A stretch of DNA of 36,406 nucleotides from an uncultured Oscillospiraceae bacterium (lineage in GTDB: Bacteria > Bacillota > Clostridia > Oscillospirales > Oscillospiraceae), in contig CAJOFW010000001.1 of assembly GCA_905234005.1 (NCBI GenBank), forward strand, positions 1 through 36,406, written 5' to 3'. Under the pieces are notes generated by a model, which was given only the letters and a program-made list of their open reading frames with translations, was not told where the DNA came from and searched no databases. The translations under genes and the position numbers were made by a program. Below are positions 1-6,072 of this stretch, one piece after another; the first letter of the stretch is position 1; each line of letters begins with the position of its first letter.

Positions 1-33
1 CGGCGCTTTAAATGGCGCCGCGGGGCTTTTGTT
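1..33. terminator. Partial hairpin, copy of the 1031-1070 terminator
   Basis: Bases 1-33 match bases 1041-1073 with a single difference (T for C at position 13). That stretch is the right part of a perfect 16-bp hairpin at 1031-1070, so this is the same bidirectional terminator cut by the window edge. It lies downstream of the minus-strand zinc-ribbon gene. Bases 34-123 show nothing else I can name. Confidence 0.6.
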
Positions 34-123
34 GTCTCTGTCTGCTCCATAGCAATTTTGGCGATCATCTAACCGGCTTTCCATAAAGCGTAAAATCCGG
101 TATGGGATGGGTCTTCCGGTTTC

Positions 124-678
124 TTATAGAGCCCACAACAGGGAGGATATACCCGCAGATCTGAAAACCAGCCAGAAAACAAACCGAACTGCCACGCTTA
201 TAAGAGCAGCTTTTCCCACGCCTGCCGCTTTTTTAGGCGTTCGGGTATAAAACACACAATACAGTATCAGTCCTATGATCGGAACAAAAAACGAAAGAAC
301 GTTCAGCCCCGTTGACGGAACGTCGTCCGGATCTGCTCTGCCCGTCGCACATCCGCAATGAGGACAGATAACCGCTTCGCGCATAATTGTTTTGCCGCAA
401 TACCTGCAAGAATGGTCGGCTATTTCAGGCAAGAGCCTTGACAGATCAGACTTGTTTGCATTATTTGTTTCGCTGTCATTATTATTTGACATCGCACTGG
501 CTTTGATTCTGTTGACGATGCGAACCCTCTCATCCTTCTTGATCAATGAATACCAATCAACAGAGGAGAATCCGCTATTGATTGTTTCGACTCCGCAGCC
601 GGAACATATTGTCCCGTTTGGTGTTTTGTTCTCATACGTCATACCGCATTTTGGACAAATATAAATGTATTCTGTCAA
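124..678 (-). CDS. Zinc-ribbon membrane protein (hypothetical)
   Basis: This 184-aa protein has two zinc-ribbon-like CxxC pairs near the N-terminus (CPKCG and CSGCG) and a second set in the middle (CRYCG and CPHCG). A short proline-containing linker and one or two hydrophobic segments near the C-terminus follow. Zinc-ribbon plus membrane-helix proteins of this kind are common in Firmicutes and mostly uncharacterised. I chose the TTG start at 678 because GGAGG lies 8 bases upstream; a further TTG at 693 would overlap that ribosome site. The gene diverges from the XRE regulator at 796 and has a strong promoter whose spacer and -10 box are covered by an operator. Its G+C is clearly lower than most of the window, suggesting transfer. 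Function unknown. Confidence 0.75.
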   Translation of the reverse strand: MTEYIYICPKCGMTYENKTPNGTICSGCGVETINSGFSSVDWYSLIKKDERVRIVNRIKASAMSNNNDSETNNANKSDLSRLLPEIADHSCRYCGKTIMREAVICPHCGCATGRADPDDVPSTGLNVLSFFVPIIGLILYCVFYTRTPKKAAGVGKAALISVAVRFVFWLVFRSAGISSLLWAL

Positions 679-721
679 GTCCGCCACCTCCAATAAGTAC
701 CTGTCAGTCCGAAGCCTCTAA

Positions 722-751
722 ACTATATCTCATTTCGAGATAATTGTCAAT
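722..751 (-). promoter_or_regulatory. Promoter of the zinc-ribbon gene
   Basis: On the minus strand a perfect TTGACA (746-751) is followed 18 bases later by TATAGT (722-727). The palindromic operator at 727-741 fills most of the spacer and touches the -10 box, so a bound regulator would block RNA polymerase. Confidence 0.7.
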
Positions 752-766
752 ATCTCAATCTGAGAT
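727..766. promoter_or_regulatory. Twin palindromic operators between divergent genes
   Basis: Two 15-bp sites, 727-741 and 752-766, each have the arms ATCTC and GAGAT around a 5-base spacer (ATTTC and AATCT). Their centres are 25 bp apart. They lie in the divergent promoter region of the zinc-ribbon gene and the XRE gene, as expected for autoregulation by the XRE protein. The plus-strand promoter is less clear; TTGTCA at 745-750 and CATATG/TATGAT near 769-776 are candidates. Confidence 0.7.
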
Positions 767-795
767 TTCATATGATAGGCGCAGAGGTGACCGCC

Positions 796-1029
796 ATGCG
801 CATAAACCGTATAAAGGAGCTGCGAGAGGACAGTGATCTGACACAGCGCGAGATTGCGGGAATTTTGGATGTCGCACAAAACACATATTGCAATTACGAA
901 AACGGTAATCGTGAAATCCCAATCGAGCTTCTTATCAGGCTCTCCAGATATTATGCTGTGAATATGGAATATCTGCTGGGGCTGACCGACGATCGCGCTC
1001 CGCTTCCACCCTCCAAGCGGATGCTGTGA
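796..1029 (+). CDS. XRE-family helix-turn-helix regulator
   Basis: This 77-aa protein is a single Cro/C1-type helix-turn-helix domain. It shows the usual order: RIKELREDSDLTQREIA, then a recognition helix, then YENGNREIPIELLIRLSRYY, then the closing YLLGLTDD. Proteins of this size bind DNA as dimers and act as local repressors. The ATG at 796 is preceded by GAGGTGA 5 bases upstream; an ATG at 772 in the same frame lacks such a site. The twin operators just upstream suggest it controls itself and the divergent zinc-ribbon gene. Like that gene it is poorer in G+C than most of the window. Confidence 0.88.
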   Translation: MRINRIKELREDSDLTQREIAGILDVAQNTYCNYENGNREIPIELLIRLSRYYAVNMEYLLGLTDDRAPLPPSKRML

Positions 1030-1030
1030 C

Positions 1031-1070
1031 AAAAGCCCCGCGGCGCTTTAAACGGCGCCGCGGGGCTTTT
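1031..1070. terminator. Bidirectional terminator
   Basis: A perfect 16-bp stem (1031-1046 with 1055-1070) encloses the loop TTTAAACG, with four A bases at one foot and four T bases at the other. It sits between the XRE gene (ending at 1029) and the converging 53-aa gene (ending at 1072) and can serve both. Confidence 0.85.
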
Positions 1071-1071
1071 G

Positions 1072-1233
1072 TTATTCCGGCTCGCTGTCGGGGTGTATGA
1101 AGCGATCCTCGGCCTGCTGCTGCGCCCGGATCAGGCGCTCCTTTGCAAGGCCGATATTCTGCTGCTCCAGCATCACAAGCGCATCGGTGATGCCGTTGAA
1201 CAGCGTGAAGTATGATGCTCTGTACTCGTCCAT
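1072..1233 (-). CDS. Small conserved-looking protein, 53 aa
   Basis: This short reading frame encodes a largely helical protein starting MDEYRASYFTLFNGITDALV and containing a charged, Gln/Ala-rich segment around residues 28-45. GGGAGAG lies 7 bases before the ATG. Small proteins of this pattern occur widely in Clostridia, often near XRE regulators and mobile regions, but I know of no function. Upstream lie a terminator-like hairpin (1253-1289) and a long inverted repeat (1305-1419), so expression may be controlled in the leader. A longer form starting at 1311 would read through the hairpin and is unlikely. Confidence 0.6.
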   Translation of the reverse strand: MDEYRASYFTLFNGITDALVMLEQQNIGLAKERLIRAQQQAEDRFIHPDSEPE

Positions 1234-1252
1234 TTTGCTGCTCTCCCATAAT

Positions 1253-1289
1253 AAAAAAGTGGCACAGCCGAAGCCGTGCCACGAAAAAC
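1253..1289 (-). terminator. Terminator-like hairpin just before a ribosome site
   Basis: On the minus strand a GTGGCAC...GTGCCAC stem with a GC-rich inner part is followed by six T bases. About 10 bases later comes the ribosome site of the 53-aa gene. It could be an attenuator in that gene's leader or the terminator of an upstream RNA. Confidence 0.55.
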
Positions 1290-1304
1290 GCACAGCTCCG
1301 ATTG

Positions 1305-1419
1305 CTGCCACACAACCACAACGTCACAAACAATGCGCACGTCTTCAAAGCCCGCGTTTTTACCATGTAAAAGCGTGCGCCTTTGTTTGTGATAATATGC
1401 AGTTGTGGTAATGTGGCAG
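1305..1419. repeat. Long imperfect inverted repeat, possible structured RNA
   Basis: Bases 1305-1341 and 1374-1419 are imperfect inverted copies. The left arm starts CTGCCAC and ends GCGCACG; the right arm starts CGTGCGC and ends GTGGCAG. The right arm carries small insertions. The transcript could fold into a hairpin of over 100 nucleotides. The region 1234-1596 holds no other gene I can support. Confidence 0.5.
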
Positions 1420-1523
1420 AACAAGAATACCACGTTGTCACGGAAAAGGCAACAAAAAAACCGCCCTCCGCCCCGGCGGTCGCCGGTGACGGACGCGCAA
1501 AAAGCCCCGTCCATGCGGACAGC

Positions 1524-1559
1524 AAAAACCGCAGCGCTTCAAACGGCGCTGCGGTTTTT
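1524..1559. terminator. Bidirectional terminator hairpin
   Basis: A perfect 14-bp stem (1524-1537 with 1546-1559) has the loop TTCAAACG, five A bases at one foot and five T bases at the other. The inner GCGC-loop-GCGC core is almost the same as in the 1031-1070 hairpin although the outer stems differ. It lies beyond the 3' end of the minus-strand hydrolase gene. Confidence 0.75.
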
Positions 1560-1583
1560 GCATACTTTTCGTAAAAGAAACAG

Positions 1584-1676
1584 TATCATACTGTTCTCAA
1601 ATTAAAAGCTCTGTTTCGTTACCGGGCGCAAAGCCTTGGAATTGCTGCCTTTTCGAGCGAATACAAAGTTCTTTTT
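1584..1676 (-). repeat. Dispersed 3'-end repeat, copy 1 (lacks the leading hairpin)
   Basis: This is the same sequence family as copies 2-5. It reads on the minus strand from CAAAAAGAACTTTGTATTCG through GCGCCCGGTAACGAAAC to AACAGTAT. Unlike the other copies it lacks the leading stem that holds the stop codon, and the hydrolase reading frame runs through it to a stop at 1597. The small palindrome CAGTATCATACTG (1581-1593) marks its far end. Confidence 0.8.
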
Positions 1677-2445
1677 GGCAGTTGCTGTACCGCCAGTCCC
1701 CGGATTCGGCGCGCTCTACGCGCAGGTCGCAGGGGACGCTCTGGGTCGGGTCGGGGTGATCGTGCCACAGCTCCCAGAGCTTCGGCAGGAACACGGGCCA
1801 GCGGGACGCCTCGTATTCGCCGTGGTCGGTGGCGCTCGGCGGCACGGGCTTCGCGTCCGGGTTTTCCGCCAGCATCTCAAGGATGAACGCCGGCGGCTCC
1901 GACACGTTCGGGTCGGCCACCGCCGCGTCGAGGTGGACGCAGCCGCCCGGGGCGTCCTGCCACATGTGCACGGTCATATCGACGAAATCTCCGGCCCCGT
2001 TGAAAACGCCCTCCACGATGACGTGCCCGAGCGCGTCGGTGAACGGGAACCAGCCGAGATCGAGGCGGTTGATCTGCACGCCGTTGCCGCCGAACACCGG
2101 CATACCCTCGCCGACGGACTCGGATATCATGTGCGCCGACCGCAGAAACCCGTGCTTCCACGGCTCCCGCACCCACGAAAACCGCTTGTGCGAGCCGGGC
2201 GCCCAGAGGTAGTACCCCTTCTCCATGTTCGCCCACCACCAGTCGAGCATCTCCGCCGTCACGCCGGGCAGAAAATGCTGGTGCCACGCGTTCAGTACCC
2301 AGCCGCGTTTTTGCGCCGCGTCGTTCAGAACCGGCTCCGGCAGCGGCGGCTCGGGCCTCGGCAGCGGCTCATACGGCAGCGTTCGGACGTGGATGTTCTC
2401 CCGGAAGGGCATATACGTCTGCCCGGCGTTCGCGATGTATTCCAT
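1597..2445 (-). CDS. DAPG/phloretin hydrolase-like C-C hydrolase (PhlG family)
   Basis: This 282-aa protein resembles the 2,4-diacetylphloroglucinol hydrolase (PhlG) and phloretin hydrolase family. These zinc enzymes cut the C-C bond between an aromatic ring and an acyl side chain. The clearest mark is residues 69-91, with WWW, LWAP and a His at 86. Other conserved-type residues that could bind metal are H105, E109, E145, H160 and H208; I infer this without a structure. The ATG at 2445 has GGAGG upstream. The last 24 or so residues (from about 257) are translated from a dispersed repeat, so the native C-terminus has been replaced or extended. The neighbouring ene-reductase, dehydrogenase, flavoprotein and carrier suggest catabolism of an acylated phenol. 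The substrate is unknown. Confidence 0.8.
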   Translation of the reverse strand: MEYIANAGQTYMPFRENIHVRTLPYEPLPRPEPPLPEPVLNDAAQKRGWVLNAWHQHFLPGVTAEMLDWWWANMEKGYYLWAPGSHKRFSWVREPWKHGFLRSAHMISESVGEGMPVFGGNGVQINRLDLGWFPFTDALGHVIVEGVFNGAGDFVDMTVHMWQDAPGGCVHLDAAVADPNVSEPPAFILEMLAENPDAKPVPPSATDHGEYEASRWPVFLPKLWELWHDHPDPTQSVPCDLRVERAESGDWRYSNCQKELCIRSKRQQFQGFAPGNETELLI

Positions 2446-2462
2446 ATAATCCTCCTCGATAT

Positions 2463-2497
2463 GAAGCCCCGTCGGCGTGAACGGCCGACGGGGCTTC
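2463..2497. terminator. Strong hairpin between reductase and hydrolase genes
   Basis: A perfect 14-bp stem (2463-2476 with 2484-2497) has a 7-base loop. No T-run follows on the minus strand; instead the hydrolase ribosome site comes about 8 bases later. It may slow transcription or protect the upstream mRNA rather than terminate fully. Confidence 0.5.
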
Positions 2498-2560
2498 GTC
2501 CGTTTATGATTACAGGCAATCGTTCAGCAGTCCTGCGTCAGCGGACGCCGAACATCTGCA

Positions 2561-4486
2561 TTACAGGTTGATCGCGGCGTAGAAGGCCTCCTTCGTGCAC
2601 CACTCGACCGTGCGGGCGCGGACGCAGTCGCCGATCTCGTAGAAGTCGTCGGCGCTGTTCATGAAGGAATCGGCCTCGTCGCGGCGGGCGCGCAGACCGA
2701 CGGCGAGCAGCACGCTGTCGCAGTCGACCGACGCGGCCTGACCGTCCAGCTCGTAGCTGACCTTGCCGGGGACGACGCCGGTGCACCTCGCGTTCAGCAG
2801 GACGTGCAGCGTGTCGGCGTGGTCGCGTACCTCGACGAGCAGCTCGTCGCGGTGGGTCTTCGAGGCGTCGCCGGCGAGCTGGGGCAGCATCTCAATGAGC
2901 GTGACCTCGCGGCCGATCTTCTGCAGGTGGACGGCCGTCTCGAGGCCGACCTGACCGCCGCCGATGATGACGACCCTCTGGCCGATCTCGTCCTCATGGC
3001 CGTAGGCGGACACCGCCGTGCGGCAGTTCTCGACGCCGGGGAGCCAGCGCGGGACGACCGGCTCGGAGCCGAGCGCCGCGATGATCGAATCGAAGCCGTC
3101 CATCATGTCGGGCGTCGCGGCGGTATTGAGCTTCACGGTGATCTTCGGCTCCTTGTTCACCTGCATGATGAGCCAGTTCTTGTAGTCCGACAGCGGCCAC
3201 TTGAAGTTGCGGACGTGGTCGGCGTACTCGAGAAGACCGCCCAGAGCGGCGTTTTTCTCAAACAGCGTGACCGTGTGGCCCCGCTCGGCGCAGTAGAGCG
3301 CGGCGCGCATACCGGCCGGGCCGCCGCCGATGACGGCGACGTTCTTCTCCCGCTCGGGCTTTGCGGGGATGCGGTCGATCGGCGCCTCGAGACCGGCGCG
3401 GGGGTTCACGGCGCACTGCAGGTGCTGGGCGTAGTTGTCGGAGTCGTGGCAGCGCATGCACTTGATGCAGGGGATCACGTCCTCGGGGTGGCCGGCGAGA
3501 TCCTTCTTGATCCAGTCGAGGTCGGCGATGAACTCACGGGCGACGACGACGAAATCGGCGCTGCCCGCCGCGAGCACGGCCTCGCAGTCGGCGAGGTTCG
3601 TAAGACCGCCGATCGTGGAGATCAGGCACTTGTTGATGCGGCCGGACTTCTTCCAGGTGTCCGCGATGAACATATTGTGGTTCGGGGGCAGGAAGCCGCA
3701 GGGGTGCGTCCACGTCATCCAGTCGGAGTTGTGCATGCCGCACGACGCCTGGAGGATGTCGCAGTGCTCCTGCAGGATCTCCGCGATGCGCAGGCCCTCC
3801 TCGATGTCGATGCCGCCCTCCTGGTACTCGGTGCCGGAGATGCGCACGTCGATGATGAAGTCGGGGCCGACGGCCTTGCGGACGGCGTCCATGATCTCCA
3901 CCGCGTAGCGGCAGCGGTTCTCGGTGGAGCCGCCGTATTCGTCGGTGCGCTTGTTTGTGTACGGGGAGAAGAACTGGGCGAGGGGGATCGAGTGGCCCAT
4001 ATGCATGAGCATGCCGTCAAACCCGGCGGCCTTGATGCCGACGGCGGCCTCGACGTATTCGTTCTTGAACCACTCCATCTTCTCCTTCGGGATCTCGCGG
4101 CCGATGGGGGGCGAGCCCATGATCGAGCAGCCGTCCGAAACCGTGTAGCCGTCGGGGAACACGCCGATCAGCTCCATCGTGCACTTCGCGCCGTACAGGT
4201 GGATGCGCTCGGAGAGGTCGACGAGGCGGTTGGTGTGGTTGGGCTTCTTGAGATCCCAGCTCGCGTGGGTGCCGTCGTCGAACGCGCCGCCGATCGACAC
4301 GCCCGCGCAGGTCACAAGCCCCGCGCCGGCTCTGGCGCGGTCCTCAAAGAAGCGGATGCCCTCCTCGGTCGGATAGGGCTGGCCCGACGAGGCGGTATGC
4401 ACCGTGCTCGGGGCGGATATGATGCGGTTTTTCAGCACCACGCCGCCGACACGGATCGGGGAAAATACGTGCGGATATTTTTTCAT
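2561..4486 (-). CDS. FMN/Fe-S ene-reductase, old yellow enzyme (BaiCD/2,4-dienoyl-CoA reductase) family
   Basis: This 641-aa protein has the three-part layout of anaerobic ene-reductases. An FMN-binding TIM barrel spans about residues 1-335. A 4Fe-4S motif follows with spacing C-x2-C-x2-C-x11-C (Cys 340, 343, 346 and 358). The C-terminal half has an FAD site (GGGPAG near 387) and a second nucleotide site (GGGQVG near 509). Family members reduce activated C=C bonds in bile acids, cinnamates, flavonoids and enoyl-CoAs with NAD(P)H. I prefer the ATG at 4486 because AGGAG is 9 bases upstream; an ATG at 4495 is also possible. It probably starts the transcript that continues into the hydrolase. The exact substrate cannot be read from sequence. 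Confidence 0.88.
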   Translation of the reverse strand: MKKYPHVFSPIRVGGVVLKNRIISAPSTVHTASSGQPYPTEEGIRFFEDRARAGAGLVTCAGVSIGGAFDDGTHASWDLKKPNHTNRLVDLSERIHLYGAKCTMELIGVFPDGYTVSDGCSIMGSPPIGREIPKEKMEWFKNEYVEAAVGIKAAGFDGMLMHMGHSIPLAQFFSPYTNKRTDEYGGSTENRCRYAVEIMDAVRKAVGPDFIIDVRISGTEYQEGGIDIEEGLRIAEILQEHCDILQASCGMHNSDWMTWTHPCGFLPPNHNMFIADTWKKSGRINKCLISTIGGLTNLADCEAVLAAGSADFVVVAREFIADLDWIKKDLAGHPEDVIPCIKCMRCHDSDNYAQHLQCAVNPRAGLEAPIDRIPAKPEREKNVAVIGGGPAGMRAALYCAERGHTVTLFEKNAALGGLLEYADHVRNFKWPLSDYKNWLIMQVNKEPKITVKLNTAATPDMMDGFDSIIAALGSEPVVPRWLPGVENCRTAVSAYGHEDEIGQRVVIIGGGQVGLETAVHLQKIGREVTLIEMLPQLAGDASKTHRDELLVEVRDHADTLHVLLNARCTGVVPGKVSYELDGQAASVDCDSVLLAVGLRARRDEADSFMNSADDFYEIGDCVRARTVEWCTKEAFYAAINL

Positions 4487-4525
4487 TCGATTCATCTCCT
4501 GCCTTTCAGACGTTATTCCATGGCA

Positions 4526-4534
4526 ATTGTATCA
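4526..4534 (-). promoter_or_regulatory. Extended -10 promoter for reductase-hydrolase genes
   Basis: The minus strand reads TGATACAAT, an extended -10 element, about 40 bases before the reductase start. The -35 region (around TTTCCC) is poor, as is usual for extended -10 promoters. It suggests the reductase and hydrolase have their own transcript. Confidence 0.5.
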
Positions 4535-4576
4535 CATTCCTGCGAAAAAGGGAAACAAAAATCGTCCCCCGCCGCC

Positions 4577-4865
4577 GAGCGGAGCGCAATCCCCCGGATT
4601 CGCAGAGCCAAAGGCCCTGCGAATCCGGCAACGCACCTTATATCGGCAACGTGTCTTATAACAGCAACGGTAACGATTTCAGCCCCCGTTGCCTCGCAGA
4701 GTTTGCGCCCGCAGGCGCAAAAAAATGGAATCATTTTTTCCGGAAACCGCGCTTTTCGGAAAAAATACCTTTCGCGTAGCGAACGTGCGAACCCCGCCAA
4801 AGCGGGGTGAGTGCGCTGAGCGGAGCGCAATCCCCCTGATTGGAGCCGCTTCGCGGCTCCAATCA
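4577..4865. repeat. Two 19-bp boxes each followed by a different hairpin
   Basis: The 381-base gap between the reductase and dehydrogenase genes holds no gene I can support. The sequence GAGCGGAGCGCAATCCCCC occurs at 4577-4595 and again at 4818-4836. Each copy is followed directly by a long hairpin of unrelated sequence: 4596-4626 (10-bp stem) and 4837-4865 (13-bp stem, loop TTC). A further short hairpin, TTGCGCC with GGCGCAA, lies near 4701-4718. Confidence 0.6.
4837..4865. terminator. Hairpin downstream of the alcohol dehydrogenase
   Basis: A perfect 13-bp stem (4837-4849 with 4853-4865) with loop TTC lies 2 bases beyond the stop of the minus-strand dehydrogenase gene. It lacks a clear T-run but is placed and shaped as a 3'-end hairpin. 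Confidence 0.5.
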
Positions 4866-4867
4866 GC

Positions 4868-5920
4868 TCAAAGGCTCGGGTCGATGAGCACCTTGAGGTG
4901 GCCGCGGCGGCTCGGGGCGCCGATGTATTTTTCGACCGCGTCGTCCAGACTCACGACGCCGGTGACCATGCCGGGGAACTTCACCTTGCCCTGCCGGAGC
5001 ATATCGAGGTACATCTCGACCTCCTCGCGGGTGTAGACGAACGTGAACTGGAAGGACGGCTCGTGGATCGAGAACTGTCCCGGGGTGATCTGGAACGGCT
5101 CGTTGATCGTGCCGATGACCATGACCTGCCCGCCGGGCTTGACGCACGCCACGCAGGTATTGAAGCTGGCCGGGTTGCCGGCGCACTCGTAGACGACCGG
5201 CGCGCCCACGGGGGTGCCGAGGATCTCCATGACCTTCGCCGGGACGTCGGGGCAGGTCTTCGAGTTGATGAAGTAGTCCGCGCCGTATTCACGGATGAGC
5301 GGCTCCTTCTCGTCGGAGGTGCCGAGGGCGATGATGCGCCGTGCGCCGGCGGCGCGCAGGAACTGGATGGCGGACAGGCCGATCGAGCCGGTGCCGGACA
5401 CGACGACGTCGTCGCCGATCTTGAAGCTCGACATGCGGATGCCGTGCAGGGCCACGCAGACGACGTCGAAGAGCACCGCGTCCTTCATGTCCATCCCGTC
5501 GGGGACGGGGATCAGCATCGTGTGCTTCACGTCCCGGATCAGGAAGTATTCGCAGTAGCCGCCGTCCGGGCCGCCGATGCCGGCGGTGTTGGGGAAGCCG
5601 TTGATGCAGATGTTCGTGCGGTTGACCTTGCAGAGCGGGCAGCCGTCCTCACAGGCGGCGGGCGGGCCGCAGAGGATGCGGTCGCCGACCTTGAAGTCCG
5701 TGACGCCCTCGCCGACCTCTACGACGGTGCCGGCGTTCTCGTGGCCGAGCACCATCGGGAGCTGGATGAACGGGGGATAGTGGCCGCCGTAGAACTCGAC
5801 GTCCGTGCCGCAGATGCCGACGTAGTCGATCTTGACGACGAGCTGGTTGGGGCCGGGATGGGGGACGGGCCGCTCCTCCAGCCGGAGGTCGCCCTTGCCG
5901 TACAGTGCCAGTGCTTTCAT
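4868..5920 (-). CDS. Zinc-dependent alcohol dehydrogenase (MDR family)
   Basis: This 350-aa protein is a medium-chain NAD(P)-dependent zinc dehydrogenase. The catalytic zinc residues are C37 and the GHE at 59-61. Structural-zinc cysteines lie at 90, 94, 97 and 105, so the first spacing is x3 rather than the usual x2. The cofactor fold has GTGSIG at 176-181. It would interconvert an alcohol or polyol and a ketone in the cytoplasm. AAAGGAG stands 10 bases before the ATG. It lies between the ene-reductase and the flavodoxin-like reductase, all on the minus strand. Copy 2 of the dispersed repeat lies directly upstream. Closest functional guesses are sorbitol/threonine-type dehydrogenases, but here a role on a cyclic ketone or alcohol intermediate fits better. 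Confidence 0.87.
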   Translation of the reverse strand: MKALALYGKGDLRLEERPVPHPGPNQLVVKIDYVGICGTDVEFYGGHYPPFIQLPMVLGHENAGTVVEVGEGVTDFKVGDRILCGPPAACEDGCPLCKVNRTNICINGFPNTAGIGGPDGGYCEYFLIRDVKHTMLIPVPDGMDMKDAVLFDVVCVALHGIRMSSFKIGDDVVVSGTGSIGLSAIQFLRAAGARRIIALGTSDEKEPLIREYGADYFINSKTCPDVPAKVMEILGTPVGAPVVYECAGNPASFNTCVACVKPGGQVMVIGTINEPFQITPGQFSIHEPSFQFTFVYTREEVEMYLDMLRQGKVKFPGMVTGVVSLDDAVEKYIGAPSRRGHLKVLIDPSL

Positions 5921-5952
5921 ATGTCAGATTCTCCTTTCAGCGGATAGCCGTT

Positions 5953-6072
5953 CTATACTGTTCTCCAATGAAAAGCTTTGTTTCGTTACCGGGCGCAAAA
6001 CCTTGGAAACGCTGCCGTTTCGAGGCGAATACAAAGTTCTTTTTGATACTTTTTCTTTGGGGAAAAAGTATT
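5953..6072 (-). repeat. Dispersed 3'-end repeat, copy 2
   Basis: Reading on the minus strand it begins at the stop codon of the flavodoxin-like gene with an ATACTTTTTC...GAAAAAGTAT stem. It continues through AACTTTGTATTCG and CCCGGTAACGAAACAAAG and ends GGAGAACAGTATAG. Confidence 0.88.

Noticed and set aside
730..1032. 100-codon frame antisense to the XRE gene
   Set aside because: It covers the regulator and both operators, has no ribosome site and no recognisable domain.
935..1525. 196-codon minus-strand frame through the inverted-repeat region
   Set aside because: It runs across three hairpins and the 3' end of the XRE gene, has odd composition and competes with the better-supported 53-aa gene.
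2804..4810. Very long open frame (668 codons) antisense to the ene-reductase gene
   Set aside because: It is an artefact of high G+C at third positions opposite a clear enzyme gene. It has a low-complexity Asp/Val/Ala/Arg composition and no domain signature. Similar long antisense frames over other genes were dropped for the same reason.
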